DNA of 64,000 nt, from NCBI RefSeq assembly GCF_000283155.1, contig NW_004454182.1:1561272-1625271 (forward strand), in the 5' to 3' direction. Positions 34,600 through 46,394 of this stretch are shown here, in pieces. Numbering within the stretch: position 1 is the first letter of the stretch; every line of letters begins with the position of its first letter. This DNA comes from Ceratotherium simum simum. Taxonomy: Eukaryota; Chordata; Mammalia; Perissodactyla; Rhinocerotidae. The position numbers and the translations under genes are program-made. Under the pieces are notes generated by a model. That model had not been told where the DNA came from. It did not search any database and saw nothing but the letters and a program-made list of their open reading frames with translations.

Positions 34600-34710
34600 T
34601 ATTTAATTCATTTATTCACCAAGTATCTTTTGAGCACCTACTATGTTCTAGGCATGATCGTAACTGCCAGGGGTGTAGACGAAAACAACACAAACGAAAA
34701 TTCCTGGCTT
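34600..34710 (-). repeat. L2 LINE 3' end, inverted
   Basis: TTCATTTATTCACCAAGTAT, GAGCACCTACTATGTTCTAG and AATTCCTGGCTTTACGGAAC read as the reverse complement of the L2 3' tail. Confidence 0.75.
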
Positions 34711-35100
34711 TACGGAACACGCCCTCAGTCACAGTGGGAAACCTTTGGCTTAGCTCCGACTCTTTGTGGATTTCTGAAGGAAATGTGATGAAATATCCTG
34801 AACCTCCCCCCCCGAGGGTGAGAAAATTTCAGATCTATTTAGTCAAGGTTTCCTAGGCAACTCTGGAACTTCAGAGCTGATCTGGGGTCTGGAAGTACAG
34901 CAACAGAGAATCTAACTAAATGAATGAAGCATTCCCCAAAGCGTACACTGTAGTAATGGACGTCACTCAAAATGCACAATCCATGGACAAATGTGTATGA
35001 AGAACAATGGTTAAAAAGAAAAAAGCTTTTTTAATTGCTGTGACTATGGCTTTTCTTGCTTTGTTCTGTTTCATCTTATGTTGACTCTGGGACCTTCTCA
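34711..35100. other. Unassigned DNA
   Basis: No recognised element. A C8 run lies at 34806-34813. Confidence 0.4.
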
Positions 35101-35112
35101 CTAATATATCTG

Positions 35113-35314
35113 GATTTTTTGGGTTTTTTTGTTGTTGAGGAAGATTAGCCCTGAGCTAACATCTGTGCCTATCTTCCTCTATTTTGTAAGCAGGTCGCCA
35201 CCACAGCCTGGCTTAATGAGTGGTGTAGGTCTGCCCCTGGGATCCAAACCCGGGAAGCCCCGGCCGCCAAAGCAGGCCATGCTGAACTCAACCACTATGC
35301 CACCAGGCCAGTCT
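35113..35314 (-). mobile_element. ERE SINE, minus strand
   Basis: TTGAGGAAGATTAGCCCTGA and CTATCTTCCTCTATTTTGTA tail units at the left, CCTGGGATCCAAACCCGGGA at the reversed B-box, and ACCACTATGCCACCAGGCCA at the reversed head. The target-site duplication CTAATATATCTG and CTAATTTATCTG (35101-35112 and 35315-35326) has one mismatch. Confidence 0.95.
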
Positions 35315-35329
35315 CTAATTTATCTGTTT

Positions 35330-35550
35330 AAATACCAGTTTAGACTTTTTCTACTGTATGCACTGGGCAATTACTAAACTCTTCTATGCATCAGTTTCCA
35401 TAACTATAAAGTGGGCATAATAACAGTTATGGCCTCATAAAATTATTGAGGATTATGTGGGTCAATACATGTAATTTGTATAGTTTAGAACTTGACACAT
35501 GATGAGTACTCAAGTAATGTTAACTTTGTTATTGTTATTCTTATTATATG
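35330..35550 (+). repeat. MIR SINE
   Basis: CTGGGCAATTACTAAACTCT, TGCATCAGTTTCCATAACTA, AAAGTGGGCATAATAACAGT, TTATTGAGGATTATGTGGGT and GACACATGATGAGTACTCAA run through the MIR consensus to its 3' end. The ERE to the left probably cut its 5' part. Confidence 0.8.
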
Positions 35551-36225
35551 CCTCCTGATGAACCAACAAAATCTTTATTCCGGGATTGATTTCTACAGAT
35601 CACACTTGGGAGATACTGAATTTTATCAGGACATTAAACACGCTGAAAATGCCAATTAAGTTCATTCTGGCAACTTCAAAAGAAGCCCAGGGTCAATGGG
35701 CACAGTCAATCAACGTTTGTAAGAAAGGCAAGTAGATTGGAATCAGCCATCCCTGCTACAGGAAAGTGGTGAGGGCCACTACAGTGACAGGAAAATCCTG
35801 TCCCCACCCAGAGAACCTCAATGACGTTACAATAAAATGTAACTGCACATGTTCTATGCGGCAAATGGTGGCACGGGCTGGCTATATTTAAAATTAAGAG
35901 CTCTAATATTACCAATAAGACCTCTTAGGTTTCCTCCAAAAATTGTGAATATAAAAATGGGAAATGCAGATAGAATCTTATCCCAGTGAGTGCCATTTAA
36001 CCAAAAGCTGTTTTCCATATATAACTGAAACATTTACAATGAATGCTCTGTATCCAAATATCGTATAAAGCAGTTATTCTCTTGCCTCCTTCCCAAGTCA
36101 CTCATTTTAAATTCTTTACCCCAAAATTCCCATCCCATCAAAGCAAATCTCCAAATGAACCGCCAAATATCATAGTATAAAAACAATCTTGCACACAGAA
36201 AGATGTAAAGTTTTACGTCTTTCAC
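35551..36225. other. Unassigned DNA
   Basis: No recognised element or coding frame. Confidence 0.45.
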
Positions 36226-36495
36226 CTTTTTTTTTTTTCTTTTGTTTTGTTTTTGTTTATTGCGGTAACACTGGGTTATAACATCGTATAAATTTCAGGT
36301 GTACATCATTATACTTCTATTGCTGCTTGGATTGGATCATGTTCTCATGTCCACCACCCAAATACTAGTTACAATCCAGCACCACACACATGTGCCTAAT
36401 TATCCCTTTGGCCCTCCTCCCTGCCCCCTTCCCCTCTGGTAACCACCAACCCAATCTCTGTCTCTATGTGTTTGTTTGTTCTTATCTCCTCTACC
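36226..36495 (-). mobile_element. Short 5'-truncated equid-type L1, minus strand
   Basis: The poly(T) at 36229-36239 leads into the reversed L1 3' UTR (AATTTCAGGTGTACATCATT, CCCTTCCCCTCTGGTAACCA, CTCTGTCTCTATGTGTTTGT), as in the copies at 27671 and 37484. A clean target-site duplication was not found, so the right boundary is approximate. Confidence 0.85.
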
Positions 36496-37468
36496 AAATC
36501 ATCATTCTAAGCTGATAGCCAGCACTGATGGGGAAAAAAAGTTAAAGAATTAAATGAATTTAACAATAGAGTCAGATGAGGAATCAAAAATCTAGAAACA
36601 CAGATATTTGGGGAATCCAGACAAGAGAAGTAAGAATTTAAAAATGGTAAGGTGGGCGCTTGGTTATGTAGGTTTATAGGGTTTGCAAAGCTGGCACAGA
36701 TCCATAGCCTTCACCCAATGTAACTGGTTTTCCAGCCTGGCTTTACCATATAATGTGGATTGTACAAGTCCCCTGGTAAACTTGAGCTTGGATTCCCCTG
36801 ACACTGAGATACCACATATCTATCTTGGTAGTTCCTATGCAAAGATGAAGTACATCCTATGTGACTGAGGAAGGACAAAGAAGGACTGTGCCTGGGAATA
36901 TTTGGTGTCTCTATGATTGATGATTGCCTGTGCTTTCTCTCTCCTGCTCTGCCACACCCTGTACGTTTATTAAAGCCGAACGTGGGTATATCCTCTGGGT
37001 ACGTGTCGTCCTTTCAAATATGGACCCCAATGTCATCATTGCATAACTTAGCTGAAGCATTTCTTTTCATTGCTAATTTCAGGAGCCAAATATGATGTTT
37101 GGTTCTATTGGTCATCCAGCTCGATCATGCTAGAAATGCAATTTACGGTATGTACTCCCTAGATCTAAATTCTACTGCAACAGAAATCAGATAGCTCTTC
37201 TGGTTCATTAGAATGATATTTTGTATATGTTATATTCTGATTTTTGTGATCTTGCTGGAAATACTTATTTTCAGTAAATTAGAAAATGGTATGTGAAATA
37301 ATGTTTAAAATTTTGTACCATATATCTATTAAGGTTATCTCCTCCAAAGATTAATCTACATCATGCAGAGAGATTTGGAGAATGGAGTGAATCTTCTAGA
37401 CACTCGATCAGAAGTGAATTTCCCTGTGATACCATTGGCATTTGCAACCCAAAGCAGGCTGAATGTTT
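36496..37468. other. Unassigned DNA, possible unrecognised LTR at 36.6-37.0 kb
   Basis: The stretch 36600-37000 has an LTR-like look. It ends with a T/C-rich segment (CTTTCTCTCTCCTGCTCTGC) and a polyadenylation-like TTTATTAAAGCC at about 36966. I cannot match it to a family. The frames at 36683-36868 and 36913-37095 are unsupported. Confidence 0.35.
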
Positions 37469-37483
37469 AAAAGCAGTCAGAGG

Positions 37484-37819
37484 AACATGGATGGACATTG
37501 AGGGTATTATGCAAAGTGAAATAAGTCAGAGGGAGAAGGTCAAATACCGTATGATCTCACTCATTAAGTAGTAGATAATAATAACCACAAACAAACACAT
37601 AGAGACAGAGATTGGATTGGTGGTTACCAGAGAGGGAGGAGGGCGGGTGGAGGGTGAAAGGGATAATTTGGCACATGTGTGTGGTGATGGGTTGTAAATA
37701 GTATTTAGGTGGTGAACATGATGTAATTTATGTAGAAATAGAAGTATAATGATGTACACCTGAAATTTATACAATGTTATAAACCAATGTTACTGCAATA
37801 AACAAATAAATAAATAAAT
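37484..37819 (+). mobile_element. Young 5'-truncated L1 with 15-bp perfect duplication
   Basis: A 336-bp L1 3' end: AACATGGATGGACATTGAGG, AAATAAGTCAGAGGGAGAAG, GAACATGATGTAATTTATGT, ATGATGTACACCTGAAATTT, 'actgcaataaacaaataaataaataaa'. The 15-bp target-site duplication AAAAGCAGTCAGAGG is identical at 37469-37483 and 37820-37834, which suggests a recent insertion. The 82-codon minus frame 37526-37774 is antisense to it. Confidence 0.95.
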
Positions 37820-37834
37820 AAAAGCAGTCAGAGG

Positions 37835-38227
37835 GATTTTCCTTGGAAAGATGTTCTTAAGTGTCAATTACTCCTACACAAAAGGCTGGAAAATAATTGA
37901 AAACTTGACTCTGACAGGTAGCCACCTTATTTTCTTTATTACCCTTATAGAGGAGATTCTTCTCTCATCAAAGCTTGGGGAATAAATATTCTTAGGCAAG
38001 AATTACAAAGGTTAATGTATTAACTAGTAAAAGTTTGCAAGCATGAGTTACAATGTAAAATGCCATAAAATATTTTACCACAAAATTAAAACTTGCAAAT
38101 AAGATATCAGAAAGATACTTTTTAAAAAGAGTTTCTTCTCTTATCTTAGTATTTTTTCCCTTTCATTGAATTCTTTTTCAAATAATGAGTAAACCCTTAC
38201 TTAGAGGAGATAAACAAGCAAAAATAA
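37835..38227. other. Unassigned AT-rich DNA
   Basis: No recognised element. Confidence 0.45.
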
Positions 38228-38241
38228 AACAAACACAATGG

Positions 38242-38459
38242 GGCCGGCCCCGTGGCTTAGCGGTTAAGTGCGTGCATTCCACTACTGGCGGCCGGGGTTC
38301 GGATCCTGGGCGCGCACCAATGCGTCGCTTCTCCGGCCATGCTGAGGCCGAGTCCCACATACAGCAACTAGAAGGATGTGCAACTATGACATACAACTAT
38401 CTACTGGGGCTTTGGGGGAAAAAAAATTTTTTAGAAAAACAAATCTTTAAAAAAAAAAG
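38242..38459 (+). mobile_element. Young, near full-length ERE SINE
   Basis: This is the copy with the best-preserved tRNA-like promoter. The A box TGGCTTAGCGG fits TRGYNNARNGG, and the B box GGTTCGGATCC differs from GGTTCGANNCC at one base. It continues CGCTTCTCCGGCCATGCTGA, CATACAGCAACTAGAAGGAT, CAACTATCTACTGGGGCTTT, then an A/T-rich tail. A perfect 14-bp target-site duplication AACAAACACAATGG is found at 38228-38241 and 38460-38473. CpG sites are still frequent, another sign of youth. The overlapping frames on both strands (38185-38487 and 38178-38396) are non-coding. Confidence 0.97.
38253..38305 (+). promoter_or_regulatory. Internal Pol III promoter (A and B boxes) of the ERE
   Basis: TGGCTTAGCGG (from 38253) and GGTTCGGATCC (from 38295) are spaced as in a tRNA gene. 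The B box has one mismatch from consensus. Transcription is possible but not shown. Confidence 0.55.
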
Positions 38460-38473
38460 AACAAACACAATGG

Positions 38474-39549
38474 AAGTTATTTTATGAATGTGCACCTCTG
38501 CATCAGATAGCCCATTGCGAGCCAATTGAGCTCTCTCCTGTGGTTTCCATGTGGTCGATACCTTTCATGTTGTGTATGTGCATTTCTCTTTTAGTTGAAT
38601 CTTCCATAATAAAATGAATCCCCCAAAGCTTCAAAGCCAATTAGCCTACAGTTATATTTTTCATTTTTTTCTATGAATTTCTACTTCAGTTAAAAACGCA
38701 GTTACTGATAAAAACAACATCAACAACATAAAAGATATGCTTATATTGGACCTATATCAACAAATATATCAAACTAACCATTCTATTAGTTAGCAGTCAA
38801 GAGTAAGTCACATGGCCAGCATACTCAGTTTGGCTCAATCACCTCAGCGAGAAGATAAGACTCTTCTTTACCCTAGGGTAGACTGAGTCTTCCATACCAT
38901 ATTGTTAAAAGATCAGCTTGGGTTTACTGTGCCTGAAATGCAAATATATTAGTGAGTCACATACAGTTATTGGCTAATTGATTTTAATATATCAAGGCTT
39001 TATTACAAAAGAAAAATGCATACCATTAAGTATTAAACTAAATATCAAAGTCACTTCAGCCACGCTGGATGCCATTTATTTCATGATTTAAGAATACTAA
39101 ACACAAGAGGAAAATAGACTAATCATAGACTTCAGTCTGGGGGAGTCAGAATCATTCATTTTATGAGTTTCATAAAGTATGGTTTATAAGTACACACTAT
39201 GAGAATTGAGTCAAGTATTTACTGCTTACAACTCTCATTAAAAATAGATAAATAGGCTTGATTGCACCTGAGTCTGTGTGTGGCAATTCTCACTGGCGGG
39301 CAACGTTAAATATTGTAGATAGCTTATTCAATCTAGATTCCACCCTATCTCTGAGATTTGGGAAAAATGAAAACAACATTAATCTATTGCAACTAGAGTT
39401 TTGGGTACAAAATATGTTCCTCAGATTAAATGTACTTGAGTGAGATTTGGAAAGGGGAAATGAGGCTGAAACTATGTTCTTGTTTGCTTTTGATGTTTCC
39501 CTGGCTAACAAGACATAGAAATTTGAAAATTTTCTGCCTCGTTAATTGT
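38474..39549. other. Unassigned DNA
   Basis: No recognised transposon or gene. Confidence 0.45.
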
Positions 39550-41080
39550 CCTTTTTCCTGCTTCTTTTGTTTTGATAGGGAGCTGTATCAGAGGCAGTAG
39601 TGACATTAACCTCTTGATACCAGGGCCCTGCTTCCTGCACCGTAGCCACTCTCAGTTCCCCTGGTTGTCTCAGTACATAGATCTCCTGTGGATCTGTTCT
39701 TGATTGCAGAGGTCATTTCTGATGGATCAACTAGAATCTGTCCTTCCAATCTACCTCAATGTAAGCCTATAATTCTCTGTGTCTAATCTTTTCTTCTTCA
39801 AAATATTTAGAGTAGATCCTGCTTTTACAATGAGTTCTGACTAATAGAATATCTAGTAATAGAAGTAGTTGTGAGCAAACATCCTCAGCGATGGGAATCT
39901 GGAAGTTATCGTGAGATTTGTTTGGGTGTGAGGCAAAGATAATTCCACTAAAACATGGAAAACACACAACCATAGCACGCAATTACTCATATGATCACAT
40001 TCAGTCGCTTGACATAAAGTGCCCACTGAAGGGAAAGTTTGGGTAGACCAGATGACCACTGTGAGAGACTATTTACAGAGGGAATGAAGACTACAGAAGT
40101 CCAGCTATTGCTCATTACACCGGAGAGTTTAAAGAAGAAAATAAATAGGACAAGCTCTGGGTTTTAAATTCTCAGCTCAAGACATGGTTGGAAGATCAAG
40201 GAACATTTATTGTGATCTCTTGCTGCCACAAAACTAACAGAGCCAGAAATCAGACACACAGTCAGTTCCTATAATTTGCTCAATCACTACATAAATTGAA
40301 TGCAAAGCCTAGCCATGCCTCCTACGTCAGAGCTTGAGCATTATTAAGAGAAAGTAGAATCCTACCTGAGGACATTTTGGCGGATTCAGATGAACCTGAC
40401 CACTCTGTATCCCTGAAGACCAGTGAATATCCCTTTGCACGCAAAGACAGTTCTTCCTCCCCTCTCTGATGAAACAAGCCCTGACTTGTTTGGAGACCCT
40501 GTAATAGCTTCACCTGTCGGGGGATGACAATATCCCTCCCCCAACTCCGCCTCTACTGCACCTCAGACACTACACCTTGGCAAGAGCTGGATCCCAGGGA
40601 GACAAATACAGAGCTGAACATGGAAGGAGTTACACTACATATCAAAATAGAGCCATGATCTGGCTAATATATAGTAGCAGAAAGCTGAGGAATACGTGTA
40701 AGAATGGGTTCTAAGAGGGCTAGACAAGGGAAAAGGAAATATCACGATAGATCAGGCCCACTACATCAATATGGGTGTCCCTACCAGAGATTATATACTC
40801 AGTGTGCCAACTTGAGCTTCCCCAAGTGGTATTCAACGTTGGCCTGGTTAGTTGACTGGAATCTGGACTCAGTGGGTGGCCTGCACTGAATGAAGGTGAG
40901 ACGCCTAAAATTATTCACATAATATGGAAGAAGGAATTTTAAAACTTAGAAAGATAAGAATGGAATGGATTTATTTGATGTGCCCTTAAGTCACTCAATC
41001 TATAAGAATTTCTCCTGAGGGAGCTTAGAGGATCCTCCCTTTACCTGGGCATCTAGAAATAAATTGGTAAACAAAATATT
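39550..41080. other. Unexplained 1.5-kb stretch of balanced composition
   Basis: More GC-balanced than its neighbours, with no recognised transposon. Several short frames occur on both strands (39767-39982, 39853-40059, 40322-40513, 40704-40889) without a shared reading frame. It could be an old retroviral-like internal region, an unlisted repeat or unique sequence. Confidence 0.3.
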
Positions 41081-41143
41081 AAAGACAGAAATATGTTATA
41101 AACCACTGGGGGAGAAAAAAGGGAAACTACGAGTCCACACAAA

Positions 41144-41177
41144 AATAAATAAATAAATTATATATATATATATATAT
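41144..41177 (+). repeat. (AAAT)n and (TA)n microsatellites
   Basis: Adjacent runs: AAAT units at 41144-41157 and about nine TA units at 41159-41177, followed by more TATA-rich DNA to 41270. Confidence 0.9.
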
Positions 41178-41299
41178 TCACCTTCATATATATGTATACT
41201 TATATTTTTTGGTATGGATTTATAGTTATATAGAAAATATATATAGTTATGTATATATATAACATGTACTTCTATATACAAAACACAGAAAGAAAGAGA

Positions 41300-42255
41300 G
41301 AGAGGACAGGGGCTCTTGCTTTAGAAGAATGCCAAGGGTTGACTGATAAATGCAGGGAGAGTACAGGAGTTGGAAAAACTTATTATTTTGCAATCATTGT
41401 AGTAAATATTGGTACAGGCAAGAATCATCAACTGATGCTAAAACTAGGGGGATAAATTTTGATAAGGAGCAAATATTTGTATGATCTTAAATTGTCCTTC
41501 TACAGATTGTTTATTAATTGCAAGGCAAAAACTAGTAATTACACAGTGGGGAAATCAGGCAAATCTTGACAGGGAAATCTTGACAGGGTGAGAAGGATGT
41601 GGACGGACACTGTGTGCCTCTTGATTTGACACCCTGAGGAGGATATGAAGTCACAGGGTCCTTTATGCAGTGTTCTGGCTGGGAACTCATAACCTAAACC
41701 TATTCGTGAGGAAACATCAGACAAAGTCAAAATGAAGAACATGTTGTCTTATTTTTCGAAAGGGAGGGATTTTATTCTGCATAAATGCTAATGTAATAAG
41801 AGACGAAGAAAAGCTTTAGAAGTATTCCAAATTAGATGAGTCTAAAAACAGATGACAACTAAGTGCAATACCTAACACCAGACTGCATTTTATACTGGAG
41901 GATGAACGTATTCTACAAGGGACGTTATTGGGTCAATTGACAAAATTGGAATATAGATGATAGATAGAATAAAAGTGTTGAATTAATGTTAAATTTACTG
42001 CAAATGATAACCACACAGTTGTTAGATGAAAATATATCTTTTTTCTTAGGAAATAAGTATTTAGCAGTAAAGGACCAAGAGGTATGCAACTTACTCCCAA
42101 ATGTTGAAAGAGTCCAAATGGTAAAGTAAATGAAGCAAACTATTAACAATAAATGAACCTGGATAAAGGGCATATTGTTGCTCTTTGTAGATGCTTATTT
42201 TTGTACCTTTGCTCTAAGTTCGAAATCATTTCCAAATGAAAAAAATTTTTAAGTA
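41300..42255 (+). mobile_element. Old L1 3' UTR (L1M-type)
   Basis: AGGCAAGAATCATCAACTGA, CTGATGCTAAAACTAGGGGG, TGAGGAAACATCAGACAAAG, 'aatggtaaagtaaatgaagc' and 'atttccaaatgaaaaaaatttt' follow the same 3' UTR family as 1325-2441 and the inverted copy at 21418-22415. Strongly diverged. The minus frames at 41539-41742 and 41925-42173 are antisense to it. Confidence 0.6.
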
Positions 42256-42277
42256 CATTTTTGTAAAAAGATATTTC

Positions 42278-42297
42278 TAGCACCTTGAAAGGTGCTA
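42278..42297. repeat. Short perfect palindrome
   Basis: Inverted repeat TAGCACCTT / AAGGTGCTA (9-bp arms) around GA, next to the end of the L1 3' UTR. It may be chance. Confidence 0.8.
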
Positions 42298-44509
42298 TAG
42301 TGGCTGTCCTTAGTAGGCCAGGCAGGAGCATAGAAAATGCTGTGGTTGAAATAGGCTCGCTGATTTCAGTGAGGGTGATTGGATCCCAGAGTGGAAAAGG
42401 CTGAGTGGCAGCACTTAACCGCTAGAAACAAGGTGCTCATGATTACAAAAATAGGTAGCAGGGACAGAAAGATAATCAGGATAATTTGCCCAATAGGGAT
42501 CTTTCGTAGTTGCTAATCAACCATGGTATCTCTTAGACTAAAATAGTTGGGCAGACTGCGAGGGTCCAATTTGATCTGAATAAACAAACAAATGAAACTC
42601 TAGTGTTGTAAGCAGAAGCCTGACTTTGACATCATAAAGGAGTAGAAGACCAGCTCATCTAACTCTTAGACATAGTTCACTTCTCAAGACCAAGAGTCCC
42701 TCATATAAAGAGTAAGACACATTCCCTTAAAGAAAGGAGCTTATGACATTGTGACATTGCTAAATCTTCTTTCTAGTCTTTCCCAAAAGGACATAGGGCC
42801 ACCTACCATGGAATTGGAATAGGAAATTCCCAGACCTTTCAAGTCTGAGCTTGGACTAACACACGGGGTTTTAAGGACTCCAATATACTGCACCTCTATC
42901 TTCCCTACCTGAGTTCAGAATCATTTGAGATTTAGACAAAGGAGATTAAAATATATTTTTAATGCTGATAAATATCTTGGAGAATTTTTGTCAGATATGG
43001 TCACATAGGTTAGGTAATACATCAGTCACTGCAGGTCCCTAACTGTGATCCTAACCAGGTCCCTATTTTGGAGCACAACATTACCTCCACTCTAACACAC
43101 ACATTGTGAAATTAGGGTGACCTAATTAACGCCTCTTTGGAGGCTATTAGACTTCAGTTGTCTAAACGTTTGAGACTAAACTCAATTGACTATTTTATGA
43201 CCTGCTTGGCTGTTTGACCCTTTATCTAGGAGTCACTGAGTGCATAAATTGTCAAGATGTGGCACTTTAACCATTTGAATAGTTCACTGAATTAAAAACA
43301 AGCTATAGAATTGATATTAAGGCAACAAATAAGCACTCCTTACTTATGGAAGTTTTCCAATTCGATTTCATTTTCAGATCAGGGAATATATGAGGAGCTA
43401 TGAATCATGTCAAAGATATAAAGGGATTACTGATAATGCAAAATTATTTTCAACCTAACAGCTGTGCGGAAAAATTTTCATAATAATGATTGCATTTAAT
43501 TACATAAAGAGAGTAAAGTCTCTATCATTTTATCTCAATAATGAAGCCTTGATTTTGAAGATAATCCTGGCCTTTCTCTGTCAAGGCCAGCAAGTGAGTA
43601 ACAGTGAATTCAATTCCCAGTCTTAGCTATCCTTAGAGGATAAAACAAGAGTAATTTTTCACATACCCTATGAAGATGAAAAATATTACCTTAGGGCATA
43701 TTTTCTTTAATGTGCTCTAAAATATAGATATTGATAGACAGATGTACAAAAAAGAAAAAGAATTAGCCCCTGAGTCATTCTAGAGTTAATCGTAACACCC
43801 TTCAACAAAAATTAAATAATATGGAAGAGAGTCTTTTTTAAAAAGACAGTAGTTTATTATATTTTCTAGTACCCATGCCTATTTGTATGAGATTTAGCAA
43901 TGGCTCTGATGGCTTACATCTTCTCTCAGGCTTCGTTTCTAGGCAGATCTCTAGTTTCACGAAAATAATTAGGGACCCCAACTCTGCCACGTAAACTAGA
44001 GTCTTGAGGTTAATTAAAATGGAATAAATGCTGCACAAATGTGGACCACCAATGAAGCCTGCTGGACAGGTACACAGAATTCTGTCATCTACCGAGAATA
44101 CAAGCGAAGAAAGCTAGCTTTGTAAATTACCTGGGGACCTTCATGTTTAGACTCTAATACCATCTTCAATTGATATTGACATCTGACACATTATGCCAAT
44201 AGAATCTGTGGTTGTATATTACACTGATTTTATACACAGTATTCAGGCATTTCCAAAATATTTCTATGTATTCCTAATATGTTGTGAATACTTTTCTTAT
44301 ATGTTTTTGAAAGAGAAATTGATGGAAACATTTTTAAATAAGCTCATTAATTTCAGCGAAGATGTCAGATGTCAGCCAGCTAATTAATTGGCCACATCTG
44401 ACAAAAATTCTATTTCAAAAATTAATTATTTCCAAAAATCATTCAAAAGTATGGTGGCAATACAAAAAAAGAAAGAAAAAGTTCAAATGGCCTAGTTCTA
44501 GTAGAAATT
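42298..44509. other. Unassigned DNA
   Basis: No transposon, RNA or coding signal was recognised in this 2.2-kb interval. Confidence 0.45.
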
Positions 44510-44720
44510 AGAATTCAGAGACTTGGGTTTAGAGCCAGAATCTGTCTTCAAGGGAGAATGACTTGAGCGAGTCTCTTAAACTTTCTGAGCCTCTGTATTT
44601 TAGACATTTAATGGATACAAAAAGCCATACCTTGACTTTATGGAGTTTTTATGAAGATAAAATAAGAAATATGAATGCACTGTATACTGTAAATCACTCT
44701 ATACGTGTTAGAGTTTCATT
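44510..44720 (+). repeat. MIR SINE
   Basis: CAGAGACTTGGGTTTAGAGC, GAGTCTCTTAAACTTTCTGA, GCCTCTGTATTTTAGACATT and CATACCTTGACTTTATGGAG follow the MIR order from the 5' region to the 3' half. Confidence 0.75.
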
Positions 44721-45480
44721 ATAGGAAATGTACCCCTTTTTTCCTTTAGATGAAGTTTTCTATTCTTAATTTGTTATATGAAAGCAGCTTGGTGGGGAGC
44801 AGGGAGTTGTCTCTTCACAAATTCAGGAAAAATGAACCCCTGCCAGGTAGTTAAAAGTTCGCAATAATGCCAGAAATAGAATAATGCATGAAATTTCATA
44901 GATTTCTAACCAATAATAGAAGGTACTACAAGTCAGAGGTTGATGAGTGGATGGAATGTCCATCCAAAGTGTTACTTGTACCATACATAGATAAGTAAGA
45001 TACATACACAACTGAGAACAATATCATCTCAATCATAAAATGACTTGAAAGGTTTCGGAAAATATGCAATCAAACTAAATGAACGGTGGTTTGTGGCAGG
45101 GTTGCAATAGTTAACAAAGCTGATGTAGAGTCAATAGAAGTCTGGAGAGTATTATTCTGCACTTGTGAGCTCTGGGAAGTTTCCCATGTGGCAGTGAAAA
45201 TGTAATTTACCAAGTTGAGATGTTAAAGAGATAGGAGAAAATAATATCACAATAACATTGCATTGTTATCCATTGTGAAACAAGCATTGAGGGAGGAACT
45301 TGGGGGTGCTTAATGAAATTCAAGAGCATGAACTTTAGAGCATGGATTTGTAACATCTTTATTGAGAGGTCAGAGGCATTTTCCCCCTTAATTCCCAGTC
45401 TAATATATTCTGAACAACATCTAGTTAAGTGTAGTACATGCATTCTGTGTTCATACAGAACATGCACATAAACACGTCGA
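44721..45480. other. Unassigned DNA
   Basis: No recognised element. The 100-codon minus frame 45207-45509 ends in the CA/CG repeat and is not supported. Confidence 0.45.
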
Positions 45481-45511
45481 CACATACGCGCGCGTGCACA
45501 CCCACACACAC
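45481..45511 (+). repeat. Alternating purine-pyrimidine (CA/CG) repeat
   Basis: CACATACGCGCGCGTGCACA followed by CCCACACACAC. CGCGCG and flanking CA steps could favour left-handed DNA. Confidence 0.8.
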
Positions 45512-45769
45512 TTCTTAATCAGATAGGAAAATTCAATTGATTTTCCATGGTTGAATCCACTCTTCTCTCCAAGTGGTTACATTTATCCTACAAATTTAAG
45601 CCCAAAATGGCTATTTCCGAGATTATACAATATCAGGTTACATTAATCCCTCTCTGGAGAATACTATAATTTCACTCATGACTAAGTCATTTGAGAAAGC
45701 TCCTTATTCCAAAAAGAGTTTTAATATTTTAGTCTAGTTCATTATTAGAACAGACTTAAAACCTGAATA
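45512..45769. other. Unassigned DNA
   Basis: No recognised element. Confidence 0.4.
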
Positions 45770-46215
45770 AATCAGTTAGGATACTTTGGCAGCAAGTATC
45801 AGAATACACAATTAACAATGGCTAAACCATAAAGCCATGAGGTTTTACCACTCAAGAGGAAGATTGGAGGTAGGTGGTTCTAAGGTCAGCATCCCAACAG
45901 TGATAGAATGTTAGGTCAGCATCACTATGAACTGTTTGGTCTTTCCTTCGTGGTCAAAAGACGACTGCCGAAGATCCAAACCATGTCAGCATATAACCAA
46001 GTCTCAAGGAAGAAAGAACGAAGTGGGAGCAAACATGTATATTCCTTTCTATACATCTGCTTTTAAAAGAAGAGTAAAATCCTTCCCAGTATCTGCCTGG
46101 ACACTTTCCCTCCTGTTTCACCTTCCAGGACCAAGGCACAAGTCTACCCACAGACAAATCACTAGTCAAGACGAATGGGATAGCCAGGACTGACTTCAAC
46201 CTACTGCATTTCACC
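45770..46215 (+). repeat. Old interspersed repeat, unclassified (copy 2)
   Basis: 'ggcagcaagtatcagaatac' at the start, a central 'aaccatgtcagcatataacc', and CAAGTCTACCCACAGACAAA / AATGGGATAGCCAGGACTGA near the end match the same unnamed family as 20670-21110 ('agtaacagaaa … ttgg … accaatcactggc'). The frames on both strands here (45927-46193, 45954-46214) are not coding. Confidence 0.35.
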
Positions 46216-46394
46216 CCTAGAAGTAGTTACAATGAAAACCAAGCAGCATAGGAGTTCTGTGAATAAGAGAGAAGGAGAATAACTTCGAATAGGCAATGAC
46301 CAGGGTCTGCCGCTCTGGATAGCCTCACTCCACAAATTGGTCTCAGTTATGACTCAAGTAGTTATAAAAAATACATATATATTTAAGAACAAAT

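Noticed and set aside
38242..38459. tRNA gene suggested by A and B boxes
   Set aside because: The boxes belong to the tRNA-derived head of an ERE SINE; no cloverleaf or 3' end of a functional tRNA is present. The same applies to the other nine EREs.
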